DNA from: Ancylomarina sp. 16SWW S1-10-2
Lineage (GTDB): Bacteria; Bacteroidota; Bacteroidia; Bacteroidales; Marinifilaceae
DNA length: 64,000 bases
NCBI RefSeq assembly: GCF_009669305.1
Contig: NZ_SADB01000014.1
Span: 52,041 to 116,040, forward strand
Direction of reading: 5' to 3'
Position 1 is the stretch's first letter. Each line of letters opens with the position of its first letter. Under the pieces are notes generated by a model, which was given only the letters and a program-made list of their open reading frames with translations, was not told the DNA's origin and searched no databases. Position numbers and translations under genes: made by a program. Shown here piece by piece: positions 53,072-62,946 of this stretch.

Positions 53072-54004
53072 ATGAAAAAATACGCAATTGGAACAGATGT
53101 AGGAGGAAGTCATATTTCTTGTGCTCTTGTTGATCTTGAAAAAGGAGAACTTGTTGAGGGAACTCATAACGAGGGAGATGTGGATAATAAGGCCGATGAA
53201 GATACAATTCTTAAAGGTTGGGCTAGTGTTTTGGCTAAATCTTTGAGTGCAATAAATAAGGATGAGCTTGCAGGAATAGGTTTTGGTATGCCAGGTCCAT
53301 TTGAGTACGAAAATGGAATTGGTCGTTTCGCGCAAGTAGACAAATATGAAAGTCTGAACGGTGTTGATGTTGCTTCGAAATTGAAAGTTATATTGGAATT
53401 AGATGATTCTACACCTTTACGTTTCATGAATGATGCATCAGCTTTTGCAGTTGGTGAAGCATGGTTGGGAAGCGCTGGAGATGTTGATAAAAGTATGTCG
53501 ATTACTTTAGGAACTGGTTTTGGTTCTGCCTTTGTTGCTTCAGGAATACCTGTTGTTGAAGGAGATGAGGTTCCTAAGTTGGGATGTGTGTGGCATTTGC
53601 CTTATGCCGATGGTATAGCTGATGATTCATTTTCTACACGTTGGTTTATTAAGAGATATAAAGAAGAAACAGGTTTAGATGTATCTGGAGCCAGACCAAT
53701 TGCTGAAGCTGCCGATACGAATCCTAAGGCTGCAGAAATATTTAATCAATATGGAAGTAATATGGGAGAGTTTCTTGGCCCATGGTTGAAGAAGTTTGAT
53801 GCCAAAGTTTTGGTAATGGGTGGTAATGTTGTTGGTGCTTATAATTTATTTGGACCAGCATTCGAAGCAGCTTTAAAATTGCAAGGGGTAAATACACGTA
53901 TCGAACTTTCTTCATTAAAGGAAGATGCGGCAATTATAGGAAGTGCACGTATGCTTGATTCAGAGTATTGGAATACAATCAAAGCAACTATTCCTAAAAT
54001 GTAA
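53072..54004 (+). CDS. ROK-family sugar kinase-like protein
   Basis: A 310-residue cytoplasmic protein with the ASKHA kinase start AIGTDVGGSHISCALVD, GIGFGMPGPFE, a FMNDASAFAVGEAWLGS motif with the expected catalytic aspartate, and SITLGTGFGSAFV. The zinc-binding cysteine signature (CxCGxxGCxE) of typical ROK proteins is missing; the matching stretch reads KLGCVWHLPYADG. It may phosphorylate a hexose released by GH30/GH3. The MFS transporter follows after 50 bases, so uptake and phosphorylation of one sugar are likely coupled. Confidence 0.82.
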   Translation: MKKYAIGTDVGGSHISCALVDLEKGELVEGTHNEGDVDNKADEDTILKGWASVLAKSLSAINKDELAGIGFGMPGPFEYENGIGRFAQVDKYESLNGVDVASKLKVILELDDSTPLRFMNDASAFAVGEAWLGSAGDVDKSMSITLGTGFGSAFVASGIPVVEGDEVPKLGCVWHLPYADGIADDSFSTRWFIKRYKEETGLDVSGARPIAEAADTNPKAAEIFNQYGSNMGEFLGPWLKKFDAKVLVMGGNVVGAYNLFGPAFEAALKLQGVNTRIELSSLKEDAAIIGSARMLDSEYWNTIKATIPKM

Positions 54005-54054
54005 TCCATTTTAAAGAAAATAAATTATTAGATATCATTTAATAAAATTAATCT

Positions 54055-55233
54055 ATGAATAATAATAAAATATCAATTTCAAAAATCCTTCCTGTATTGT
54101 TTGGTTTTTTTGTAATGGGTTTTTGTGATGTGGTTGGTATTACCTCTGCTCACGTAAAGGAAGACTTATTGGGGGCTTATAGTCCGGCATTTCAAGATAC
54201 ATTATCAAATCTTATTCCGGTAGCCTTGTTTTCAATGTTCTTGATTTTTTCAATACCTACTGGTTTGATAATGAACCGAATTGGTCGAAAAAAGACAGTT
54301 CTTATAAGTAATGCAATCACGATTGTGGCCATGTTTATTCCACTAATCGATTATAATTTCATTACTTGCTTATTTGCATTTGCCTTGTTAGGTATTGCCA
54401 ATACTATTTTGCAAGTTTCGCTTAATCCACTATTAACCAATGTAGTAAAAGGAGGCAATTTGGCTAGTAGTTTAACCGCAGGTCAGTTTGTGAAAGCAAT
54501 TTCATCTTTTAGTGCACCATTTATTGCAGCATTTGCAGCAACTCAATTGGATAATTGGCAATATATTTTTCCAATCTACGCGGTTATTACACTTCTTTCT
54601 ACCATTTGGTTGATGTTTACTCCAATTGAAGAAGAGGCTGTTGAAGGAAAAGCAAGTTCTTTTGGTGATATTATTGGAATCTTAAAGGATAAGACCATAT
54701 TTTTAATGTTCTTAGGTATTTTATTTGTAGTTGGTGTTGATGTTGGAGTAAATACAGCATCTGCAAAAATACTAATGGAACGTTGCGGATTATCTTCTAT
54801 CGATGCAGGTTATGGTCCTAGTGTTTATTTTGCTTTCCGTACTTTGGGAGCATTTTTAGGTGCTTTCTTTTTGGCAAGATATTCTTCGTATAAATTCTTT
54901 AAGCTGAATATAATTGGTGCAGTTTTAGCTCTAATCGCCTTAATTTTTGTAGGTGATAAAATGGCTGTATTTACAATTTATGCAGTAATTGGATTTACTA
55001 TTGCCAATATTTTCCCAATTATTTTTGGTTATGCAATTCAATCTCGTCCTGATAAAGCGAATGAGATTTCTGGATTGATGATTACAGGTGTTTTTGGTGG
55101 AGCAATTATTCCATTTATCATGGGATTAATGTCCGATACTTTAGGTTCGCAAGTAGGTGCTGTTATTGTAATACTTATTAGTGCAACTTATTTGCTTTAT
55201 TTGTCATTTTCTATGAAAGAGATAAAAGCATAA
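54055..55233 (+). CDS. MFS sugar transporter
   Basis: The 392-residue protein has about 12 transmembrane helices in two halves joined by a short loop near 195-205, and the MFS loop motif MNRIGRKKTVLI between helices 2 and 3. It is related to the FucP/GlcP sugar-permease group but differs from the FucP at 60265. It probably imports the substrate of the ROK kinase. A bidirectional terminator follows, and the next gene is on the other strand. Confidence 0.86.
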   Translation: MNNNKISISKILPVLFGFFVMGFCDVVGITSAHVKEDLLGAYSPAFQDTLSNLIPVALFSMFLIFSIPTGLIMNRIGRKKTVLISNAITIVAMFIPLIDYNFITCLFAFALLGIANTILQVSLNPLLTNVVKGGNLASSLTAGQFVKAISSFSAPFIAAFAATQLDNWQYIFPIYAVITLLSTIWLMFTPIEEEAVEGKASSFGDIIGILKDKTIFLMFLGILFVVGVDVGVNTASAKILMERCGLSSIDAGYGPSVYFAFRTLGAFLGAFFLARYSSYKFFKLNIIGAVLALIALIFVGDKMAVFTIYAVIGFTIANIFPIIFGYAIQSRPDKANEISGLMITGVFGGAIIPFIMGLMSDTLGSQVGAVIVILISATYLLYLSFSMKEIKA

Positions 55234-55274
55234 ATATAGATCAAAGGATCTGTATTCATTTTGAAAAATAAGCT

Positions 55275-55316
55275 AAGCTTGAGGTAGGATAATATTCTAC
55301 TTCAAGCTTTTTTAGT
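55275..55316. terminator. Bidirectional terminator
   Basis: AAGCTTGAGGTAG (55275-55287) pairs with CTACTTCAAGCTT (55297-55309) with one G-T mismatch and a nine-base loop, then TTTTTAG. It lies between the converging MFS gene and the AraC-type gene. Confidence 0.8.
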
Positions 55317-55396
55317 TTTGTAATTATGGAGGTATTAGATTGCACTTCTAATTAGTAAAAGATAACATATGAAGTAAGAAATATAATCTTCTTAAA

Positions 55397-56305
55397 TTAT
55401 TTCATACCAAATAACTTTTTATATTTTGCAGGCGATAGATCAACCATTTGTTTAAAGATTCTAGAAAAATGATATCGATCAGCAAAACCCGTTTTTATAG
55501 CCACTTCATCTATTGACATATTAGAGTGGTGTAACAATATACAAGCTTGATCTATTCTTTTCTTTTTGACATATTTCTGGGGTGAAATACCTATTTCTTC
55601 AGTAAAAAGCCTAGTGAAAGCATTAGTAGCCAATCTAGCCTGCTCGGCTAAAATCGTATTGTTTAGTTCGTTTTCGATATTATTTTCAACATAGCTTAAC
55701 ACTTCTAAAATACGATGGTTCTTCGTAATTAAATTCCAATTTTTTTCTGGCAAATCAGATAGTAGATCATTTATTAATGATCGAATGGCCAAACTTGAAT
55801 AAAAGCTAAAACGTGTATGTTCATAATTAAGATGTCTCTTTATTATGAGTAGTTTTTCTTTTAAATGATCGGTAAGTTCATAAATAAATATACCTGGCGA
55901 AACATTATCGTACGGCATTCCTATATTAAAATGGATAAAAAGGTGAAGAATACATTGATCGGTAATTAATTGTTTTTCAGATAAACTGGAGGTAATTCTT
56001 CCTCCTTTTAATGCATAACCCGTATCTGGTATTTTATGATCGTGCAAACGTGAAGAATAGGAAGTATTGGGTGCTATTATTACTATTTTATCTGGAGTTA
56101 AAGCGTACTCCTTGTTATCATATAAGATAACTGCCCCATTATAACTATTGTGATAGATGCGCCAATATGGGAACGATAGTTCTTTAAATTCCCAATGTTG
56201 AAGCCACCAATAACGACAACAATGTAATTGTAAATTGTAGCTGGGAAACATTTGTAATACATCAGAAGGATCACCTTTGCTAGGTTCTTTTAAATGTGCT
56301 TTCAT
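55397..56305 (-). CDS. AraC-family transcriptional regulator
   Basis: The preferred start at 56305 gives 302 residues; an upstream in-frame ATG at 56350 would add 15 residues. The N-terminal half is a cupin-like sensor region (ILYDNKEYALTPDKIVIIAPNTSY) and the last 100 residues are a double helix-turn-helix with the classic AraC second motif SIDEVAIKTGFADRYHFSRIFK followed by LSPAKYKKL. It is divergent from fucI and is the only regulator in the window, so control of the fucose operon by L-fucose or a derivative is the natural inference. A direct repeat in the intergenic region may be its site. Confidence 0.9.
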   Translation of the reverse strand: MKAHLKEPSKGDPSDVLQMFPSYNLQLHCCRYWWLQHWEFKELSFPYWRIYHNSYNGAVILYDNKEYALTPDKIVIIAPNTSYSSRLHDHKIPDTGYALKGGRITSSLSEKQLITDQCILHLFIHFNIGMPYDNVSPGIFIYELTDHLKEKLLIIKRHLNYEHTRFSFYSSLAIRSLINDLLSDLPEKNWNLITKNHRILEVLSYVENNIENELNNTILAEQARLATNAFTRLFTEEIGISPQKYVKKKRIDQACILLHHSNMSIDEVAIKTGFADRYHFSRIFKQMVDLSPAKYKKLFGMK

Positions 56306-56373
56306 GTCGCTGGTGTTTAAAACAGATACAAATATAGTGAATCTGAACATTTTCTAATCCATCAAATGATATC

Positions 56374-56411
56374 AAATTTGTATTATAGATTTAAATAAAG
56401 TTTGTACGATA
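56374..56411 (+). promoter_or_regulatory. Direct repeat in araC-fucI intergenic region, candidate operator/promoter
   Basis: AAATTTGTATTATA (56374-56387) and AAGTTTGTACGATA (56398-56411) match at 11 of 14 positions with 24 bases between their starts, about two helical turns, the arrangement AraC-family dimers favour. The TTTG cores also resemble Bacteroidota promoter elements. It lies just upstream of fucI (start 56427). Confidence 0.35.
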
Positions 56412-56426
56412 TAAATATATATTAAT

Positions 56427-58214
56427 ATGGCTAATAGATTAATTGGAGATTTACCAAAAGTAGGAATAAGACCCGTAATTGACGGTCGCGAAAGAGGTGT
56501 AAGAGAATCATTAGAGACTCAAGTAATGGATCTTGCTAAAGCAGCGGCAAAGTTTATCGAAGAGAACTTAAGATTCCCAAGTGGAGAACAAGTTGAGTGT
56601 GTAATTGCAGATACTTGTATTGGTGGTGTTGCTGAAGCAGCAATGTGTGCTAACAAATTTAAGAAAGAAGGCGTTGGCGTTTCTTTAACAGTTACTCCAT
56701 GCTGGTGTTATGGAACAGAGGTAATGGATACAGATCCTTTATTGCCAAAAGCTGTGTGGGGATTCAACGGAACAGAACGTCCGGGAGCAGTCTATTTAGC
56801 AGCAGCTTTAGCGGGATATACGCAAAAAGGTTTACCAACATTCGGAATTTATGGTCGCGATGTACAAGATGCAGGCGATACAAATATACCTGCAGATGTT
56901 CAGGAAAAATTATTACGTTTTGTGAAATCTGCTCTTGCAGTGGCACAAATGAACGGTAAGTCGTACTTGTCATTAGGATACAGCTCAATGGGGATAGCTG
57001 GTTCTATGGTAGATTCAAACTTCTTTCAAGATTATTTAGGTATACGTACTGAATTTGTTGAGTCTCTAGAAATTCTTCGTCGTATTGACGAAGGTATTTA
57101 CGATGAAGAAGAATACAAAAAAGCATTAGCTTGGACTAAAGAAAACTGTAAAGAGGGTGAAGATCCAAATGCTCCTGAAGCACAAGCCACTGCTGAGCGT
57201 AAAGTTGCTGAGTGGGAAACAGTAGTTAAAATGACCTTGATTTGCCGTGATATGATGATTGGTAATCAAAAGGTAATTGATAAAGGATTTAGAGAAGAAG
57301 GATTAGGAAGAAATGCTATTTTAGGTGGTTTTCAAGGTCAACGTCAGTGGACAGATTACCAGCCTAATGCTGATTATCCAGAGGCTATTTTAAATTCTTC
57401 ATTCGACTGGAATGGTATCCGTGAGGCTTTTGTTTTTGCTACTGAAAATGATAGCTTGAACAGTGTTTCTATGTTGTTTGGACATTTATTAAGCAATACA
57501 GCGCAAATCTTTTCAGATGTAAGAACTTATTGGAGTCCTGATGCAGTGAAACGAGTAACAGGAAAAGAATTAACAGGTTTGGCAAAAGGTGGAGTTATTC
57601 ACTTAATTAACTCAGGTTCTACCACGCTTGATGCTACTGCACAACAAAAAGACGCAGAAGGTAAACCAGCGATGAAACCATTCTGGGAAATTACAGAAGA
57701 AGAAGCTCAAAAATGTTTAGATAAAACAGTATGGCCACAAGCTGATAGAGGATATTTTCGTGGAGGTGGATATTCTTCAAAATTTAAAACTGAAGGTGAA
57801 ATGCCTGTTACTATGTGTCGTGTGAATATAGTAAAAGGAATGGGGCCTGTACTTCAAATTGCAGAGGGATGGACCGTTGAATTACCAGAAGATATTCATT
57901 CTGTCTTAGATGAAAGAACCAATCCAACTTGGCCAACAACATGGTTTGTACCAAGAACAAAAGAAGAAGGTGCATTTGAAGATGTTTATACAGTAATGGC
58001 AAATTGGGGCGCTAATCATGGAGCAATCAGTTATGGACATATTGGAGCTGACTTAATTACATTGGCAGCAATGTTACGTATTCCTGTAAACATGCATAAT
58101 GTGCCAAATGATAAAGTTTTCCGTCCTAGTGCATGGTCAGCTTTTGGTGAAGATAAAGAAGGATCTGATTACAGAGCATGCAGTACTTATGGTCCGCTTT
58201 ACGGATTGAAATAA
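56427..58214 (+). CDS. fucI: L-fucose isomerase
   Basis: At 595 residues this matches the usual length of FucI (about 590). It starts with [22 protein letters not shown], a signature of the family, has [18 protein letters not shown] near 70, and the catalytic stretch [18 protein letters not shown] followed by [16 protein letters not shown], with the expected active-site glutamate and aspartate. It converts L-fucose to L-fuculose in the cytoplasm with a Mn2+ cofactor. It is the first gene of the rightward fucose operon and has a divergent regulator upstream. A large hairpin follows its stop. Confidence 0.98.
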   Translation: MANRLIGDLPKVGIRPVIDGRERGVRESLETQVMDLAKAAAKFIEENLRFPSGEQVECVIADTCIGGVAEAAMCANKFKKEGVGVSLTVTPCWCYGTEVMDTDPLLPKAVWGFNGTERPGAVYLAAALAGYTQKGLPTFGIYGRDVQDAGDTNIPADVQEKLLRFVKSALAVAQMNGKSYLSLGYSSMGIAGSMVDSNFFQDYLGIRTEFVESLEILRRIDEGIYDEEEYKKALAWTKENCKEGEDPNAPEAQATAERKVAEWETVVKMTLICRDMMIGNQKVIDKGFREEGLGRNAILGGFQGQRQWTDYQPNADYPEAILNSSFDWNGIREAFVFATENDSLNSVSMLFGHLLSNTAQIFSDVRTYWSPDAVKRVTGKELTGLAKGGVIHLINSGSTTLDATAQQKDAEGKPAMKPFWEITEEEAQKCLDKTVWPQADRGYFRGGGYSSKFKTEGEMPVTMCRVNIVKGMGPVLQIAEGWTVELPEDIHSVLDERTNPTWPTTWFVPRTKEEGAFEDVYTVMANWGANHGAISYGHIGADLITLAAMLRIPVNMHNVPNDKVFRPSAWSAFGEDKEGSDYRACSTYGPLYGLK

Positions 58215-58244
58215 TGATTATAACATTCTAATACCATAGGCTCC

Positions 58245-58281
58245 AACAGGTGTAGGAATTACATCAATTCTTACACCTGTT
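58245..58281 (+). other. Intercistronic stem-loop between fucI and fucK
   Basis: AACAGGTGTAGGAATT (58245-58260) pairs with AATTCTTACACCTGTT (58266-58281), 16 base pairs with one G-U and a five-base loop. No T run follows (AAAAATATAG comes next), so it looks less like a terminator than an mRNA-processing, stabilising or attenuating element. It could make fucI expression exceed that of the genes downstream. Confidence 0.6.
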
Positions 58282-58335
58282 AAAAATATAGAAGGTCTGA
58301 TATTGGTAATTTATAGAATCAAAAGAAGAGGAAAA

Positions 58336-59805
58336 ATGACTCAGAAAGATATTGCTATTGTTTTTGACTGTGGGGCCACTAATGTAAGAGTGATTGCCAT
58401 GGATAAGTCAGGGCAAATATTGGCAACTCATGCTATGTCTAACGAAACTGATGAAGATCCTCATTTTCAAGGAGGGAGAATATGGGACTTGGAGAAATTA
58501 TGGTTGAAGCTGTGTAAAGCTTCAAAAATAGTTGCAGAATCAATAGATACAGAACGGATAGCTGGAATAACAGTTACGACTTTTGGAGTTGATGGAGCAT
58601 TTGTCGATGAAAAGGGAGAACTACTTTACCCTGTTATCTCATGGCAGTGTCAACGCACTACACCAATTATGGATAATATAGAAAAATACATCCCGCTAAA
58701 GAATATCTATAAAATTAGTGGCGTGTATCCATATGCTTTTAACACCATCAATAAGTTTATATGGTTTAAGGAAAATAGACCTGAAATTATTGAACAATCT
58801 CATCGTTTTTTATTTATTCCATCATTATTGATAAATAAATTATCAGGAGCATTGCAAAATGATGCAACAATGATGGGAACTGCAATGATGGCAGATCTTG
58901 GTAAAAGAGAGTTTTCAAAACAAATACTGAGTGCTATTGGTGTTGATAAAGATATTTTTGGACCTATAGCAGAGCCTGGTGATCAGGTGGGAGAAATTAC
59001 TAAAGAAGCGTTTGATATTTCAGGTATTCCAGCAGGAACGCCAGTATTTTTATCTGGACACGATACGCAGTTTGCTATCTTCGGATCGGGAGCTCAATTA
59101 AATCAACCCGTTCTAAGTTCTGGAACTTGGGAGATTTTAATGTCTCGTAGCAAATCGTTTACTGCTTCGAACACTGAATTGGGCAATAATCTAACCACTG
59201 AGTTAGATGCTGTTGCAGGCTTGTATAATATTGGTCAAAACTGGTTAAGTTCTGGTGTGATGGAATGGTTTTCTAAAAACTTCTATTCAGAATTGAGTGG
59301 TGATGACTTATACGAAACCATGATTAAAGAAGCAGAATTGGAGATGCCCGGAGCACAAGGTGTGATGGTAGATTCAGCCTTTTATGATGATGGGACGAGT
59401 GTAAATAGTGGAACCATTACAGGTCTGACTATAAGTACACGAAGAAGTCAGCTGTATAGAGCATTTTTGGAGAGTTTATCATTTCGACTTCGTGAAGGAT
59501 TAGAAGCCCTGGAAACAGCAGGAAACTTTAAAGCTGAACGGATTATTTGTGTAGGAGGAGGTTCAAAAAATAGATTGTGGAACCAGTTACGAGCAGATGT
59601 TTGTAACCTACCTATTCAATTGATAGATCAAAAAGAGACCACTGTTTTAGGAGCATCTATGTTTGTATTTGCAGGAGCAGGAGTCTATAAAACCGCGAAT
59701 TTTGCTCGTCAAAAAATAAACTATAATCCCCAAGTGGTCAATCCATCTAGTAATAAACAGGTTTACGATCAGCTGTATAAGAACTATATTAAATTTAAAA
59801 AATAA
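58336..59805 (+). CDS. fucK: L-fuculokinase (FGGY family)
   Basis: From the ATG at 58336 the protein has 489 residues; the in-frame start at 58303 adds 11 basic residues and is less likely. FGGY-family marks are the opening [54 protein letters not shown] and a late [19 protein letters not shown] with the ATP-binding glycines. By family it could be rhamnulokinase or fuculokinase; the position after fucI indicates phosphorylation of L-fuculose to L-fuculose-1-phosphate. fucU starts eight bases after its stop. Confidence 0.93.
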   Translation: MTQKDIAIVFDCGATNVRVIAMDKSGQILATHAMSNETDEDPHFQGGRIWDLEKLWLKLCKASKIVAESIDTERIAGITVTTFGVDGAFVDEKGELLYPVISWQCQRTTPIMDNIEKYIPLKNIYKISGVYPYAFNTINKFIWFKENRPEIIEQSHRFLFIPSLLINKLSGALQNDATMMGTAMMADLGKREFSKQILSAIGVDKDIFGPIAEPGDQVGEITKEAFDISGIPAGTPVFLSGHDTQFAIFGSGAQLNQPVLSSGTWEILMSRSKSFTASNTELGNNLTTELDAVAGLYNIGQNWLSSGVMEWFSKNFYSELSGDDLYETMIKEAELEMPGAQGVMVDSAFYDDGTSVNSGTITGLTISTRRSQLYRAFLESLSFRLREGLEALETAGNFKAERIICVGGGSKNRLWNQLRADVCNLPIQLIDQKETTVLGASMFVFAGAGVYKTANFARQKINYNPQVVNPSSNKQVYDQLYKNYIKFKK

Positions 59806-59813
59806 GAATAAAC

Positions 59814-60272
59814 ATGCTAAAAGGTATATCACCTATCATAAGTCCTGATTTGCTTTCTGCTCTGTATAAAATGGGACATGGAGATGAAATTATATTGGCA
59901 GATGCTCATTTTCCAGGGGAAAGTTTTAATACCAATGTATTGCGAGCAGACGGTATTCGGATACCCGATTTATTAGTTGCCATTTTGCCATTATTTGAGT
60001 TAGATCAATATGATGATCATCCGTTAATTATGATGGAGGCTGTTCCTGGTGATTCACTTGATCCAAATGTTGAGCTTTCTTATCGCAGGAGCATTCAGAT
60101 AACAAATCCTGACGCAAAGCCAATACAACGATTAGAACGATTTGCTTTTTATGACCGAGCCACGGAGGCTTATGCTGTTGTCATAACTGGAGAAACTGCC
60201 AAGTATGGAAATATCATTTTAAAGAAAGGTGTCACGCCAATACAAACTTCAAATACCATATATTGTGAATAG
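59814..60272 (+). CDS. fucU: L-fucose mutarotase (RbsD/FucU family)
   Basis: A 152-residue RbsD/FucU-family protein. It opens [30 protein letters not shown]-type sequence, in which GHGD carries the family's conserved histidine and aspartate, followed by ADAHFPGES, and it has a RRSIQ motif and a [18 protein letters not shown] stretch towards the end. It interconverts the anomers of L-fucose, helping isomerase or transport. Its last codons overlap the GTG start of fucP, so the two genes are translationally linked. Confidence 0.95.
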   Translation: MLKGISPIISPDLLSALYKMGHGDEIILADAHFPGESFNTNVLRADGIRIPDLLVAILPLFELDQYDDHPLIMMEAVPGDSLDPNVELSYRRSIQITNPDAKPIQRLERFAFYDRATEAYAVVITGETAKYGNIILKKGVTPIQTSNTIYCE

Positions 60273-61563
60273 TCAAACAAAAGTAGTTGAGAAAAAATAT
60301 CTCGTTCCATTTATCCTTATTACGAGTCTTTTTGCTTTGTGGGGCTTTGCAAATGATATTACCAACCCAATGGTGGCTGCTTTTAGAACTGTAATGGAGC
60401 TATCGAACACCAAAGCTACTTTAATTCAATTTGCCTTTTACGGAGGTTATGCTACAATGGCTATTCCTGCTGCATTGTTTGCGCAAAAATACAGCTATAA
60501 AAAAGGTGTTTTATTAGGTCTTGGTTTGTATGCATTAGGAGCTCTTTTATTTTACCCTGCTGCTCAGTTTCAAATGTTTGGCTTTTTTGTGGGTTCATTG
60601 TACGTATTAACTTTCGGACTTGCTTTTTTAGAAACCACATGTAACCCATTTATTCTTTCACTGGGATCAAAAGAAACAGCTACTCGTCGATTAAATTTAG
60701 CACAGTCCTTTAACCCAATGGGATCTTTTCTTGGGATGACTGTTGCTGCAAGATTTGTTTTGGCAAACTTAAATGCGGATAAACATATAGATGCGATAGG
60801 TAATAAAATAGAGTTCTCAACATTGGATGAAGCTACTAAAGCCATAGATAGACTGCACGACCTTGCTGTAATTAGAGATCCATACGTAGCATTGGGTCTT
60901 GTTGTACTTGTTATGTTAGTGATTATTGCTGTGGCTAAAATGCCAAAGAATGAACATCAGGAACAAATGCATCCTTTACAATCAATGAAAAGGTTGTTTA
61001 AGAATAAGGTATATCGTACTGGTGTTATTGCTCAAATTGCTTATGTGGCTGCGCAAATCATGTGCTGGACATTTATTATCCAATATGCTGAGAATTTAGG
61101 ATTAACAAAAGAATCAGGACAGTATCATAATATGCTTGCCATGGGGATGTTTATTATAAGTCGTTTAGCTAGTACTTTTATTTTGAAGTACGTAAATGCA
61201 AGTAAGCTTTTAATGTGGTTTGCCATTGGCGGTATAACAACAGTTGCAGGTGCTATTTTTATTGTTGGTTTACCTGGTTTGTATTGTTTGGTTGCTACAT
61301 CGATATTTATGTCTTTAATGTTCCCAACAATTTACGGCATAGCATTGGAAAATGTTGGTCAGGATACAACTTTGGGATCTGCTGGATTAGTTATGGCTAT
61401 TGTAGGTGGAGCTATTATGCCAATGCTACAAGCTATGATTATAGATTTAGGAACAGTCGGATTCTTACCTGCGGTTAATGCATCGTTTATTTTACCATTA
61501 TTGTGTTTTGTTGTTATAGCATTTTATGGTAAGTATTCGAGTAAAATTTTAGCTAAAGAGTAG
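60265..61563 (+). CDS. fucP: L-fucose:H+ symporter
   Basis: The best start is the GTG at 60265, overlapping the fucU stop by eight bases; it gives a 432-residue protein beginning [16 protein letters not shown], as in FucP proteins. A GTG at 60229 would add 12 residues. Twelve transmembrane helices are apparent. Motifs of this MFS subgroup are [16 protein letters not shown] (a membrane aspartate as in the E. coli proton site), a FLETTCNPF helix with the expected glutamate, and [15 protein letters not shown]. It imports L-fucose with a proton. Confidence 0.95.
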   Translation: MNSQTKVVEKKYLVPFILITSLFALWGFANDITNPMVAAFRTVMELSNTKATLIQFAFYGGYATMAIPAALFAQKYSYKKGVLLGLGLYALGALLFYPAAQFQMFGFFVGSLYVLTFGLAFLETTCNPFILSLGSKETATRRLNLAQSFNPMGSFLGMTVAARFVLANLNADKHIDAIGNKIEFSTLDEATKAIDRLHDLAVIRDPYVALGLVVLVMLVIIAVAKMPKNEHQEQMHPLQSMKRLFKNKVYRTGVIAQIAYVAAQIMCWTFIIQYAENLGLTKESGQYHNMLAMGMFIISRLASTFILKYVNASKLLMWFAIGGITTVAGAIFIVGLPGLYCLVATSIFMSLMFPTIYGIALENVGQDTTLGSAGLVMAIVGGAIMPMLQAMIIDLGTVGFLPAVNASFILPLLCFVVIAFYGKYSSKILAKE

Positions 61564-61669
61564 CATTTTTATATGCTCTATTGTAATTGCCATATATGGA
61601 TGCCGAACACATGTTCGTTCGCTTTCATCATTATAAAAAATACATTTTTTTAAAAATAATACTTTGAAT

Positions 61670-62467
61670 ATGAATAACTTGAAGAATTTACCAGAAGGGG
61701 TTCAAAAAGAATTAGATAAGGTTTCTGAAATTGCAGGATACCTATGGGATAGAGAATGGGCAGAACGAAATGCTGGGAATATTTCCATCGATTTATCGAA
61801 TTACTTTAAAGGAGTAGAACTTAACAATCCTGATCGATATTTTGAATTTGATTTCCCAAAAAATGTAGCTGGTTTAGTTGTGTTTATCTCAGGAACAGGA
61901 TGCCATCTTAGACATTTAATTAATCGTATTGAGGAAGCTGCTTGTATCTTAAAAATTAATGATGACGCAACTGGTTATTCAATAGTTTGGGGAGGTAAAA
62001 AAGAAAATTTTGGACCGACATGTGAATTGATATCTCATGTAAAAATCCATCAGTTTAATAGTGTAAACAATCCAACTCATAAAGCCATTGTTCATACCCA
62101 TCCAATCGAATTGATCGTGATGAGTCATCATCCTATTTTTAACGATCAGGAGAAAATGAACCATTCTTTATGGAAAATGTGTCCTGAAATTAAAGTTTTT
62201 GTTCCTAAAGGAGTGCATTGTACACCTTATGCTTTATCTAGTTCTGAAGATTTAGCTGATAAAACCATCGAAGGCTTAAAAAATTACAACGTATCTCTTT
62301 GGGAGAAACATGGTGCAACATCAACTGGAGAAGATGTTGAAAGAGCTTTTGATTATCTTGATGTTGCTAATAAAGGTGCTAAACTATTGTTAACAGCATG
62401 GTCGGCCGGATTCGATCCTGTTGGGTTGAGTAACGATCAGCTAACCGAATTGGAACAATTTATTTAA
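61670..62467 (+). CDS. rhaD: Rhamnulose-/fuculose-1-phosphate aldolase (class II, RhaD type)
   Basis: From the ATG at 61670 (a TTG two codons earlier is possible) the protein has 265 residues. It resembles E. coli RhaD more than FucA: WDREWAERNAGNIS near the N-terminus, FISGTGCHLR, YSIVWGG, a PTCELISH motif with the catalytic glutamate, and the zinc-binding HTHP plus a later histidine in EKHGAT. RhaD and FucA differ mainly in substrate stereochemistry. Here it completes the pathway by splitting L-fuculose-1-phosphate to dihydroxyacetone phosphate and L-lactaldehyde, possibly also taking rhamnulose-1-phosphate. Confidence 0.9.
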   Translation: MNNLKNLPEGVQKELDKVSEIAGYLWDREWAERNAGNISIDLSNYFKGVELNNPDRYFEFDFPKNVAGLVVFISGTGCHLRHLINRIEEAACILKINDDATGYSIVWGGKKENFGPTCELISHVKIHQFNSVNNPTHKAIVHTHPIELIVMSHHPIFNDQEKMNHSLWKMCPEIKVFVPKGVHCTPYALSSSEDLADKTIEGLKNYNVSLWEKHGATSTGEDVERAFDYLDVANKGAKLLLTAWSAGFDPVGLSNDQLTELEQFI

Positions 62468-62481
62468 GCAGATAATATTTG

Positions 62482-62514
62482 AAGGGGCTGTTCGTTAGAA
62501 TTGCCCCTTTTTTA
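62482..62514 (+). terminator. Rho-independent terminator of the fucose operon
   Basis: AAGGGGC (62482-62488) pairs with GCCCCTT (62503-62509), followed by TTTTAT. It lies 15 bases after the aldolase stop. Confidence 0.85.
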
Positions 62515-62559
62515 TGTAAATCTTATAAGAATAAAAAGATGTTATAGAAAAGAAGAATA

Positions 62560-62873
62560 TATTTACCTCCTTTAAGTTTGGTTGGTCCTGGAGTAACTAC
62601 CGATTTAGCCGAAGAAATATTTGATAAATTGACCTTCCCCGGTGATGGAACGAATAAGGAATACAAAGAAGATATCTTAGTTGGTTATCGTTGGCACGAC
62701 ACAAAAAAAATCAAACCCCTATATGCTTTTGGCTCCGGATTATCCTACACTTCATTTAAAATACTAAATGCAAAATCCGATAAGATAACTTACAAAAAGA
62801 CGATACTATTACCATTTCTTGTGAAATCAAAAACAAGGTAAAACAAAAGGTAACGAAGTAATTCAAGTATATT
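62560..62873 (+). pseudogene. GH3 C-terminal relic with frameshifts
   Basis: The open stretch from about 62560 reads like the end of a GH3 enzyme: FPGDGTNKEYKEDILVGYRW, then KIKPLYAFGSGLSYTSFKI. Near 62802 the frame is lost; in the next frame DTITISCEIKN continues the expected fibronectin-III-like domain, and after another shift near 62850 GNEVIQVY appears, then a stop. No N-terminal domain precedes it. It is thus a decayed fragment of a GH3 gene, different in sequence from the intact one at 34178. Confidence 0.72.
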
Positions 62874-62911
62874 GAATCTAAGTAGATATTCTGGGGTACA
62901 AATAAATTTTA

Positions 62912-62946
62912 AAAGGTCTTTATTTTATGTAAAGACCTTTTTCTTG
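62912..62946 (+). terminator. Rho-independent terminator
   Basis: AAAGGTCTTTA (62912-62922) pairs perfectly with TAAAGACCTTT (62930-62940) around a seven-base loop, then TTCTTG. It is probably the old terminator of the decayed GH3 gene. Confidence 0.7.
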
